From positions 2,046,001 through 2,110,000 of the forward strand of contig JAHBVO010000001.1 in NCBI GenBank assembly GCA_019637435.1: a stretch of 64,000 nt of DNA. Reading direction: 5' to 3'. Made by a program: the position numbers and the translations under genes. The stretch is from Candidatus Obscuribacterales bacterium (GTDB taxonomy: Bacteria > Cyanobacteriota > Vampirovibrionia > Obscuribacterales > Obscuribacteraceae). Below are positions 19,501 through 28,300 of this stretch, piece by piece (within the stretch, counting starts at the first letter, position 1; the number at the start of each line of letters is the position of its first letter). The notes beneath the pieces were generated by a model. It worked only from the letters and a program-made list of their open reading frames with translations. It was not told the DNA's origin and did no database searches.

Positions 19501-22500
19501 TCGGCGGTTCAAGTGACGGTCGCGATTTGAGTTTGACCGCACCTCGTCCAGCCGGTCAGATGCTGGCTCTCGAGCGCGCTTACGAGGATGCGGGTGTCTC
19601 GCCCTCTACCGTCAGCCTGGTAGAAGCACATGGTACGGGCACCGTCGCTGGTGACAGAGCCGAAGTAGAGGCGCTCACTAAGGTCTTCCAAAAGGCTGGT
19701 GCAGAACCGGAAAGCTGCGCGATCGGATCTGTAAAAACAAACATAGGTCATACGAAAGCGACCGCCGGGTTAGCGTCGATAGTCAAGGTTGCCAAAGCCC
19801 TGCATCACAAAGTATTGCCACCAAGCATCAATGTCAAAAAACCAAGTCCGGCATGCAAATTTGGTGAGGGACCTTTCTACTTGAGTTCCGAATCTCGCCC
19901 CTGGATTCAGCGCGATCCTTCTACTCCGCGCCGAGCCGGCGTAAGTGCCTTCGGATTCGGCGGCACGAATTTCCACACCGTATTAGAGGAATACGTCGCA
20001 CCCTGCGGAGAAGAAGAGCGTCCGGCTATCGAAGCCTGGCCTTCCGAATTATTCGTCTGGAAAGCAGCGACTCAAGATGACGTTCTAAAGTCAATCAAAA
20101 TAACCGAAGCGGCCGTTGAAAAATTGCTGACCAGTGAAACGCCTGAAACCACTGCAACTAGCGTTGAGAGCCGGCGTCTTTTCGAACTGGCGAGCAAGCT
20201 TCAACTTAAACTCAAAGACATTCCCGACGCCCATAATGCAGTCGCGATTGTTGCATCCTCATTGTCCGATTTGAAAAACAAGATTGGCATCGTGAAGGAA
20301 AAACTGCAAAACGCCAACGCTGCTAACTTCAGTATGCCGCTGGGAATCCACTATTCATCAGGCGTAGCATCCAATGCTAAAGTTGCCTTCCTTTTCCCGG
20401 GTCAAGGCTCGCAGCGTGTCGAGATGCTCAAGGGGCTGTCTTTCTACTTTCCTGAACTCAGGCAGACAGTAGAAGAAGCGGATAGTGTTTTGCGACCGCG
20501 CTTGCAAGACGCACTCTCGAAATACATCTATCCATTGCCAACGTTGAGCGAGACCGAGCAAGCGGCGCAGCACAATCGCCTGACCGCCACGCAAATCGCA
20601 CAACCAGCGCTCGGTGCCTGTGACCTGGCATTATTGCGTTTGCTCAAAGCATTTGGTTTGAAGCCTGACATGGTCGCCGGTCATAGTTACGGCGAGTACG
20701 TCGCTCTGCACGCCGCCGGTGTGTTTACCGAAAACGTTCTCTTCAACCTCTCCGCCGATCGGGGTCGCATTCTTGCAGAATGCGCTTCATCCAGACCTGG
20801 AGCGATGGCCGCAGTTTCTTCAGATCAGGAAACAGTTGCGACTGCAATCAAGCAAATCAAGGATGTTTATATAGCGAACATCAATACGCCTTCCCAGATA
20901 ATAATATCCGGTTCCGAAGCCGCCATTGAAACAGCTCTGGATGAACTCAGGCGTAAAAACATTTCTGGTAAGCGCATTCCCGTATCTGCAGCGTTTCACA
21001 GTCCACTCCTTCAAGACTCGAAAGAGCCGTTGCTGAAAGCGCTTAAACAATATGATTATGCTGCGCCTGTTTTGCCGGTTTATTCCAACACGACAGCGAA
21101 ACCTTATGGCTCCGCCGCAGCTGAGATTGTCGTTCAACTCAGCGAGCACGCTTTGAAACCAGTGTTGTTCGCTCAGCAGCTTCAGGCGATGTATGAAGAT
21201 GGCGCCCGTATATTTGTGGAGGTAGGTCCAGGCTCAGTTCTCACCGGACTGACCGAAGCCACTCTGGCTGGCAAGGATGTTCTGGCAATTTCAACAGAGC
21301 GAGCTAAAAACTCGCTTGAACACTTCCTGAGTGTAGTTGGATTGCTCACCGTCAGTGGTGCCATCGCTGACGTCGGTAAGTTATTCTGGAATCGCATGTC
21401 CGGCGTTCACGGCAGCTCCTACGACCTCGCGGTCGCAAAGAATAGGAGTCCGCTGTTGTATAGGGTCAACAGCGTCAAAATTGAACGCGTTGAGAAAAAA
21501 GGAAGCACGGTAAATAGCAGGGGTACAGGTAAGCAAATGGCTCAGGATGTTCGCAATGGCGACGGCACTGCCAGAAAGGAAATCGCTAAAGACAAGATTG
21601 TTCGTGACGAACGTTCTTTACCGTCGAGCGCGCAGAGCGGCTTGAACGGCAACGGAAATGGCAATGGTCATGGCTATGGAAACGGCAACGGTAAGTCCGG
21701 TGCTGTGCCAGTTCAACAGCCGGTTGCTGCGCACGTTGCAGGTCAACCTGGTCAAATGCCTCAAGCGCAGCAGTACGCACCGCCTGTTGATCAAATGGCT
21801 TCGCAAGCGATGGGACGCGGCATGCACGCTCCGTTGGGACAGACTTATGCTCCGCCGAACCAACAGTTCGCGCGGCGTGGTGCAGACCCTCGCAGTTCGA
21901 GCGCCGAACGAGTTCTCCTTGAATTCCAACAAAGTATGATGGATATGACCAATAGGTTCCTCGAAACTCAGGAGCGCGTAATGCTCGCGTACCTTAGCGG
22001 TGGAGCGTCGCAGCAATATCAGCAGCCTGCACAATACGTCAATCAGTATCCGCAGACCGGCGCAACTGTGCCCCCATACGGGCAGCCTCCGCTCCAGCAT
22101 AATTTTAGCCAACAACAGCAGTTCCAAGCTCAATATGCGCAACCGCAGATTCAGGCTTATGATCACGGTCAGTACGGCCAGCAATTGCCACAGCAGCAAT
22201 TGCTTGAGCATCTGCACCAGCAGGCTGCTGCCGCGGCTCTAGAACCTATTGGGCAGAGTGACACTAAATCCGGTGCTGAGTCGGGGATGCTTCAGGAGCC
22301 GCAACCGGTAGTTGGAGGAGCTCAGGAAGTCGTAGCCGAGGCAGTAATAAATTCCGATTGTGCGGACTCCGAAGCTTCAGGGATGAATGCCGAAGCGCTT
22401 ATAGACAGCCTATACGAGATTGTGAGCGAGCGCACGGGTTATCCGAGATCCATGCTTGATCCAACACTCGATCTTGAGGCGGACCTTGGGATTGACTCGA

Positions 22501-25295
22501 TTAAGCGAGTTGAAATTTTAAATAACTTCCGGAAGTTGCTCCCTGAGTTCAGTCAGGAAAAGCTGGAGAGCGGCATCGAGAAACTGGCCGGCACGAAGAC
22601 TCTGGAAGGCATCATCGAGTGGATTCGCTCGCTGGATGATGACACCGCGGGCGATGCAAGTTTCGCCCCTGAGAAGATTGAAGTTGGCAATGCCGAACGC
22701 GTGATGCGCGGCATCGTACAGGTCAAAGAGCTTGCCGCACCTGCGGGAAAGACGAGCAAAACACTCGCTCCCACAGCTCTGATCGTATCTGAGCACAAGC
22801 AGTACACGGCAGCTCTAGAGAAGTCTCTGAAAGGGAACGGACAGAAGGTCTTTACTGTCTCGCCAAGTACCTTTAAGGGCAAGGACATTTCAACCGTTGT
22901 CGAAGGTATTCGCGCTAAGGACGGTGCCATCGGCTCGGTAATCTATTTGAGCCCGGCGAATGCGGAAAATGGCGTCGAGTTTGAGGCAGTCAGCGATTAC
23001 TTTCAGCTCGTCAAGGAATGCGAGTCCGATCTGCGTGAACAGAGCGCAAACGGAATGCGTTCGTCCGTGATCTGTGTCACCTTCATGGGTGGAGCGTTCA
23101 ATACGGAATCTCCAGTGAAGAATATCGACCGAGATAGCCTCGTTCAACAGGCTGGTGTGGTCGGTCTGACCAAAACGGTTGGAAAAGAGTTCGACGGCGT
23201 TCATGTCAAAGCAATCGATTTTGAGCCCGATGTTGACGCGCAAAAACTAGCCACTGCTGTCCTCTCTGAAATTTGTGTGGAAGACGATATCGTTGAGGTT
23301 GGTTATAGAGGCGGACAACGTGTCGGTTTAGATGTCGTTGAAGCACCATATGCACACTCGGAAGACAATGTCGCGCCACTCACGTCATCATCCGTGGTGC
23401 TTGTCACTGGTGGCGCGCGTGGTATCACTGCCGAGATAACCCTGGATCTTGCTAGACGATATCAGCCGAATTTCGTAATCGTCGGAAGATTGCCGCGTCC
23501 CGTAGATAATGAATCTGCAGTGACTGCCGGTCTTGAAACTCAAAAGGACATCAAAGCGGCTATCATTGCCGACATGCAGGCGAATGGAAAGATTATCAAC
23601 GTTCGCGACGTTGAGAAGACCTATCAGCAACTGCTTCGAGAGCGCGAAGTTAGAACAACTCTTGCGAAGTTGCAAGCAGCCGGCGCCACCGTTCGATATT
23701 ACTCTGTTGACGTTAACGACGACGATGCATTCGCTAGGCTCATCGATTCGGTTTACGAAACTTCCAACATCGATGTCGTGATTCATGGTGCCGGCATCAT
23801 CGAAGACGCTCTGATAAAGGACAAAACTGTTGATTCCTTCCGCCGCGTATTCAACACCAAGGTGAAGAGCGCGTTGACGCTTGCTCGCAAGCTGCGGTTC
23901 GATACGCTGCAATCGCTGTTCTTCTTCTCTTCAGTGGTAGGACGTACCGGCAATTCCGGCCAAGCCGATTACGTCTCCGCTAATGAGGCGCTTAGCAAGC
24001 TTGCTCTTCAAATCAGTCAGAGCACAAAAGCCCGCGTCGCCTCACTCATGTGGGGACCATGGCAAGCGGGAATGGCGCCCCCCGAGTTGGAAGAAGTTTT
24101 CGCCAGTCACGGTTGGTCGATGATTCAGCCAGCCGATGGACGCGCCTGCTTTTATGAAGAACTGAACCGGACGGCGAAGCAAGAAGTAGAGGTTTTGCTC
24201 GTAGGTAAACTGAAAAGCGCAAACGGGAATGGGTCAGCAAGCGCAGGCGTCTCGGGGACTTCGTCCGCAAGCAAACCCTCGGTTTCAAACCAACCGATCG
24301 CCGACACGACCACGGAGTCTAATGGAAACGGTTCAGCATCTACTGGCTCCTCGAATCTAACCGTCAAACCATCCGGTGTCGTCCTTCACCAGGCGACCGT
24401 GGAGTCAACAACACCTCCTACACTGGCGTTCACGATTGAAACCAAAGACCATATCTATCTCGACGACCACAAATTTGATGGCATTCCAGTGATGCCAATG
24501 GCGGTGGCACTAGAGTTGATGATTCAGGGGGCGAAATCGGTTTATCCAGACCGCAGTGTGGTGAAAGTCTCCAACCTTGATATACCTTCTGGGGTTGTGT
24601 TCCACAGCGACCAGAAGAAATTTGTCGTCGAAGCGAAGCCGGAGCGTGGTACGGACGGCCTGGTTTCCGTTCAACTATCGTCATTGACTGGCAAAACCAA
24701 GAAGACACACTTCCATTGTAAGGTGCAGATGTCTGCGGCACCGAATCCGGCGCCTGAAATCTGGAACACCCAGGATGAGACTGCTATTCCGCAGGTGATT
24801 GGACCCTGTTCCAAACTTGCGAGCGAGACCGATGTTCCACAGCCTGGTGATGTCTACGGTAAGTGGTTGTTCCACGGTCCGATCTTCCAGGGAATAAAAG
24901 AGGTTATGCATCTCGCCGAAGATGGTATCGCGGGCAAGGTCAAGGGCGCCCGTCCGATTGACTGCATCAGGTCCGCGGATTCAAGTCGCTGGAATATAGA
25001 TCCGGTCCTTCTTGATAGCTCTATGCAACTTGCCGGTATCTGGGCTCGTTTCTATCGAGACGTCACAGTGTTGCCCACCGGGTTCAAATCGATGCACTTC
25101 TTCGGAGCGATGCCGATGAACGCGACTGCTCAGATATTCCTCAACCCGACAATGGCCACGGAACTGCTTTGTGATCTGGCCATTTACGATGAAAACGGAA
25201 AGATTGCCGTCATCGTCGAAGGTCTGGGTGGTATCGCGAGTAAAGCATTCAACCGTTTCTCTTCTCAGGAGCCGCAAAAACAGCTAGTTCCCTAA
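16584..25295 (+). CDS. giant PUFA-synthase-like type I synthase: NPD-NPD-KS-AT-ACP-KR-DH
   Basis: 2903 residues, GTG start with GGAG six bases upstream. Domains in order: a degenerate nitronate-monooxygenase-like (NPD) barrel about 1-215; a second, better conserved NPD barrel about 325-600 (KYPVVQGAMTRVSD, FEGKECGGHVGPR, VLFAGGIHDD), the fold used as enoyl reductase by PfaD; KS about 690-1140 with C881 in DAACASS, H1016 in EAHGTGT and H1056 in NIGHTKA; AT about 1265-1600 with S1368 in GHSYGEY; an Asn/Gly then Gln/Pro-rich linker about 1650-1930; one ACP with S1972 in LGIDSIKR; KR about 2268-2535 with TGGARGI and Y2463; and a product-template/DH-like hotdog about 2600-2890 with HxxxGxxxxP at H2629 and a later DxxxQ. 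The ACP sequence LGIDSIKRVEIL is typical of PfaA-type synthases. All active residues look intact. It should build a long acyl chain iteratively; the product is unknown. Confidence 0.93.
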   Translation: MSALGFIVVSPAGPRRAYAKPAIAIAAARAGAVGVLDLEFVKEGPALDKALEQLTRNVIQNSDGSIGVRCRSGKLPASVLNLKSANAPLMVLTAGIGAFETKTLERDVKETKSKGFQVFVEVVSVEEALLAQNAGANGIIAKGHEGAGRVGDTTTFVLVQQCARTIDLPVYACGGIGAHTAAAVVAAGAAGVVLDSQTYLCRDSAIPADVQLRFERLDGSETSLLRDSTCNAIRLMATNSSARLQQLEQAFAEGRIADAEAILEDAVDATDDEIFVVGQDSCFARNLAISGGTVAGCIDLIDRNVAEHIAIAARSNVLSENSELAKSHGTKYPVVQGAMTRVSDTSEFALNVAQAGGLPFLALSLMRGPEIEKLLSETKNKLGSLPWGVGVLGFVPQQLRQEQMEVVNRFKPPFALIAGGRPDQAKALDDAGTKTYLHVPSPLLLKSFIEMGSTRFIFEGKECGGHVGPRSSFVLWESMIEVLLESIGPKSNPANIHVLFAGGIHDDLSAAMVATMAAPLTARGIKVGVLVGTAYLFTSEAVTSGAIVDVFQQAAVKCDKTVLLETGPGHSIRCIDSPYREAFDRSRVELQKQNKSRDEIREELELMNLGRLRIASKGVTRGSGNELEAIPVETQWRDGMYMIGQIASMRDKVVTMSELHGNICTDGQNRLAELQYKSAMQKLSDEQQSEGIAIVGMSCMLPQGNDVETYWQNILNKVDSIDVIPESHFKWQNFYDKDPLARDRIVSKWGGFISDVVFDPTPYGIPPSSLDSIDPMQVLVLESARSALYDAGYSDRKFPREKTSVILANAGHGPITALYSLRSMLGWKLADLAPEIQEEIKASVPEWTEDSFAGYLGNVTAGRVANRLDLKGLNFSIDAACASSLAALYVGIADLRSGTSDVVLLGATDTHNQPGDYLSFSKTHALSPKGKCQTFDADADGIVISEGFAMIVLKRLSDAERDGDRIYAVIRGIGGSSDGRDLSLTAPRPAGQMLALERAYEDAGVSPSTVSLVEAHGTGTVAGDRAEVEALTKVFQKAGAEPESCAIGSVKTNIGHTKATAGLASIVKVAKALHHKVLPPSINVKKPSPACKFGEGPFYLSSESRPWIQRDPSTPRRAGVSAFGFGGTNFHTVLEEYVAPCGEEERPAIEAWPSELFVWKAATQDDVLKSIKITEAAVEKLLTSETPETTATSVESRRLFELASKLQLKLKDIPDAHNAVAIVASSLSDLKNKIGIVKEKLQNANAANFSMPLGIHYSSGVASNAKVAFLFPGQGSQRVEMLKGLSFYFPELRQTVEEADSVLRPRLQDALSKYIYPLPTLSETEQAAQHNRLTATQIAQPALGACDLALLRLLKAFGLKPDMVAGHSYGEYVALHAAGVFTENVLFNLSADRGRILAECASSRPGAMAAVSSDQETVATAIKQIKDVYIANINTPSQIIISGSEAAIETALDELRRKNISGKRIPVSAAFHSPLLQDSKEPLLKALKQYDYAAPVLPVYSNTTAKPYGSAAAEIVVQLSEHALKPVLFAQQLQAMYEDGARIFVEVGPGSVLTGLTEATLAGKDVLAISTERAKNSLEHFLSVVGLLTVSGAIADVGKLFWNRMSGVHGSSYDLAVAKNRSPLLYRVNSVKIERVEKKGSTVNSRGTGKQMAQDVRNGDGTARKEIAKDKIVRDERSLPSSAQSGLNGNGNGNGHGYGNGNGKSGAVPVQQPVAAHVAGQPGQMPQAQQYAPPVDQMASQAMGRGMHAPLGQTYAPPNQQFARRGADPRSSSAERVLLEFQQSMMDMTNRFLETQERVMLAYLSGGASQQYQQPAQYVNQYPQTGATVPPYGQPPLQHNFSQQQQFQAQYAQPQIQAYDHGQYGQQLPQQQLLEHLHQQAAAAALEPIGQSDTKSGAESGMLQEPQPVVGGAQEVVAEAVINSDCADSEASGMNAEALIDSLYEIVSERTGYPRSMLDPTLDLEADLGIDSIKRVEILNNFRKLLPEFSQEKLESGIEKLAGTKTLEGIIEWIRSLDDDTAGDASFAPEKIEVGNAERVMRGIVQVKELAAPAGKTSKTLAPTALIVSEHKQYTAALEKSLKGNGQKVFTVSPSTFKGKDISTVVEGIRAKDGAIGSVIYLSPANAENGVEFEAVSDYFQLVKECESDLREQSANGMRSSVICVTFMGGAFNTESPVKNIDRDSLVQQAGVVGLTKTVGKEFDGVHVKAIDFEPDVDAQKLATAVLSEICVEDDIVEVGYRGGQRVGLDVVEAPYAHSEDNVAPLTSSSVVLVTGGARGITAEITLDLARRYQPNFVIVGRLPRPVDNESAVTAGLETQKDIKAAIIADMQANGKIINVRDVEKTYQQLLREREVRTTLAKLQAAGATVRYYSVDVNDDDAFARLIDSVYETSNIDVVIHGAGIIEDALIKDKTVDSFRRVFNTKVKSALTLARKLRFDTLQSLFFFSSVVGRTGNSGQADYVSANEALSKLALQISQSTKARVASLMWGPWQAGMAPPELEEVFASHGWSMIQPADGRACFYEELNRTAKQEVEVLLVGKLKSANGNGSASAGVSGTSSASKPSVSNQPIADTTTESNGNGSASTGSSNLTVKPSGVVLHQATVESTTPPTLAFTIETKDHIYLDDHKFDGIPVMPMAVALELMIQGAKSVYPDRSVVKVSNLDIPSGVVFHSDQKKFVVEAKPERGTDGLVSVQLSSLTGKTKKTHFHCKVQMSAAPNPAPEIWNTQDETAIPQVIGPCSKLASETDVPQPGDVYGKWLFHGPIFQGIKEVMHLAEDGIAGKVKGARPIDCIRSADSSRWNIDPVLLDSSMQLAGIWARFYRDVTVLPTGFKSMHFFGAMPMNATAQIFLNPTMATELLCDLAIYDENGKIAVIVEGLGGIASKAFNRFSSQEPQKQLVP

Positions 25296-25304
25296 TATCG
25301 CAGA

Positions 25305-25320
25305 TCGAGCAATTGCTCGA
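25305..25320. repeat. 16-bp perfect palindrome between the two synthase genes
   Basis: TCGAGCAATTGCTCGA, self-complementary over all 16 bases, sits in the 66-base gap ten bases after the first synthase stop. No T-run follows. It could be an RNA hairpin protecting or separating the two messages, or a protein-binding site. Confidence 0.5.
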
Positions 25321-25361
25321 ACCACTACGCAAGTCGAACGTGATGTTCGCATATCAGTAAT

Positions 25362-28300
25362 ATGAGCTCGGCCGCAAATCGAAATTCTGGAAAGATTGCA
25401 ATTGTAGGAATGTCCTGCCTCTATCCAGGCGCACCGGATCTCTCCAGCTTCTGGTCGAATATTGTACGGGGCGTCGACGCCACCCGTGAGGTCTCTTCCA
25501 GCGAGTGGGATGTCGATGATTACTACGATCCCGAGTCGCGTAAGTTTGGAAGTGTTTACTCTAAACGTGGCGGTTTTATCAGCGAGTACGCCGACTTCGA
25601 TCCGCTGCAGTTTGGAGTGATGCCTTCTGGTGTCGCGGGTGGTGACCCAGACCAGTTTCTGACTTTGCGAGTAGCTCACGAAGCAATGGCTGATGCCGGC
25701 TATCTCGATGGCAAAAAGCAGTTCGATAAGGATCGTGCTGAAGTCATACTAGGCCGGATATCGGCTCCTGGTGCGGGAAGTATGAACTTGACCCATCAGT
25801 CGAAAACCGTTCATGAAGTTTCCGGCCTTCTGCGTGGACTTTTACCTAACCATCCGGAGGTCGTAGACGCTGCTGTTAGCGAAATGACGAGTCGTCTGGT
25901 TACGTGCAATTCTGATACCATTCCGAGTGCGATGCCGAACGTGCTTGCCGGACGAATAGCTGCCAAACTCGGATTTCGCGGTCGAAACCTATTAATCGAC
26001 GCTGCTTGTGCTTCTTCAATGGTCGCGGTTGAAACGGCAGTCCAAGACCTTCTTAGCCACCAGTGTGATTTTGCGTTGGCTGGCGGTTTGCATGTCAATG
26101 CTTCTCCCGTCTTTTTCCAGATGTTCTGTGGTCTCGGTGCATTATCGCGAAAAGACATCATTCGTCCGTTTGACGAATCAGCGGATGGCACATTGCTTGG
26201 AGAGGGCATTGGCATCCTTGTTTTAAAGCGCCATGAAGACGCGATTGCGGATGGCGATAGAATCTATGCCACGATTTGCGGCGTGGCGTCCTCCAGTGAT
26301 GGATACGGTGGAAGTGTGCTCTCACCGTCGCTTGACGGGGAGGCGCTGGCGATGGAGAAAGCCTACAAGATGGCCGGTATCTCGCCCAAGAGCATAGGTC
26401 TTCTGGAAGCGCACGGGACGGGCACTCCGACTGGCGACGTGGTGGAACTGCAGGCTGTTGAGAAGGTGTTCGGACAAGCATCGGAGAGTCGAGACGGCAA
26501 GCCATGGTGCGCGATTGGTTCGGTCAAGTCGATGATTGGACATTGCCAATCTGCGAGCGCTGTTGCCGGGATTATCAAAGCCGCGCTTGCGCTGCATCAT
26601 AAAATTTTGCCCCCCACTTTGCACGTTTCCGAGCCAAATCGAAAAATTAACTGGGAGAAACATCCTTGCTATGTGAATACCCAGTCGCGTCCCTGGATCC
26701 ACGCTGAGAATTCTGAGGAAGCTCGTCGTGCGGCAGTTAGCGCATTTGGGTTCGGCGGAATCAACGGGCACATGATTCTTGAGGAAGCTGAAAAAGGTTC
26801 CTCTATGACTCGCCATAAGAGTGCTGTTAAAGCAGCTTCGGAACAAGGAATGCCGGTCACTCCGGCTGCCTCACTTGCTTCACTCGACAGTGCCCTGATG
26901 CGTACTTGGGATTCGGAGGTGTTCGCATTAAGTGCCAATTCTCCCGCTGAACTTGCAAAAGATTTGGAGACACTGGAAACTTACGTGACGCGCTCCATGG
27001 AAAGCGGCATCCCGGAGGGATTTTTTAAAGACCTTGCATTTAGTATTAATTGTAGGAAATTAGGAGCGAATGGCGCCACAGGTGGTGCCATCAATATGCC
27101 GGCTAACAACAGCCGTAAGATTTATCGTCTGAGTATTGTTGCTGCAAACCTGGATGAATTGGTTAGCAGAGTTCAGTATGCTCGCAAGTTAATTGAGGCG
27201 GGCAAGCCTGCTGTGCAAGAAGCAGACAAGGGCGTCTACTACACCAGCCCCGGCACCGCTATCGGTGGCAAGGTTGGATTCCTTTATCCGGGATTGGGTT
27301 CCGCATACGGTGGCATGCTGTCGGATTTGTGCATGCACTTCCCCGAGGTGCGCGAAGTCTTCGATATTGTCGATACCGTGGCCTTGGCGGAAAAGGCGTC
27401 GGTTTTACCAAGTCGAATGATTTTTCCGCCGGACCGTGACTCCTCGAACTCAATGGAATTGGCGTCCGCAGATTTCGCTGTCGTGGCCATTCTTCTTGCC
27501 GAATATGCTTTGCACCAATTGCTTCTACATCTCGAAATAAAACCTGACGCCCTTATGGGATGCAGTACCGGTGAGTTTGCCGCCATCACTACAGGTGGTG
27601 CTGTGGATGTGCTCAGTGTGTCAGAAACCTTTTATGGATTGAGTACTAATGTAGCCCGCGCCATTCCAGCCGCTGCGCTGGCAGAATTGCGCTCGCTTCG
27701 TATTCTCGCTCCTGCAAGCGATGTTATGGCACTCGTCAAAAACAACGATGTTCATCTGAGCGCTGACCTTGGAGAACGACACATTATTGTCACTGGCACC
27801 ATAGCTGGTACCGATGCGCTGAGTGATGAATTAGCGAAGCGCAAGATTGTTTCCCAGGTTCTTCCCATCGCAATACCTTACCATACGCCTCTAGTCCACG
27901 ACCTGATAGACGGTGAGCATGATGCCGTCAAATCCGTAGACATCCGACCTCTGGTGGTGCCGAGTTATGCCTGTTCAACAGCAGAGCGATATCCCGCTGA
28001 TGAGAAGCAATTGCGAGCGATGTTCACCGACCTGTTTACAAAGCCGATCAGGCTGCGCGAAACCATACAGACGATGTACGACGATGGTATCCGACTTTTT
28101 ATCGAGGTTGGCCCGGGTGGGGTCCTTTCGAGCGTGGTCGATGGCATCCTCGGTAGTAAGCCGCACATAGCTGTTCCTACAAATTTATCATCGAAACCGG
28201 CACTGACACAGCTTAACCACGTTCTAGCTGCGCTCTACACTCAGGGTGTGTCAGCAAATTTCGAATATCTGTACATGCGTCGAGCTCCTGTTGAGCTCGA

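Noticed and set aside
21640..21710. Short-period DNA repeat (AAYGGC units)
   Set aside because: Encodes the Asn/Gly-rich linker of the synthase; the period follows codons, so it is low-complexity coding sequence rather than a separate repeat element.
21618..22217. 199-codon minus-strand open frame in the synthase linker
   Set aside because: Produced by the biased Gln/Pro/Gly codons of the linker read backwards; very Leu/Arg-rich and without a start signal.
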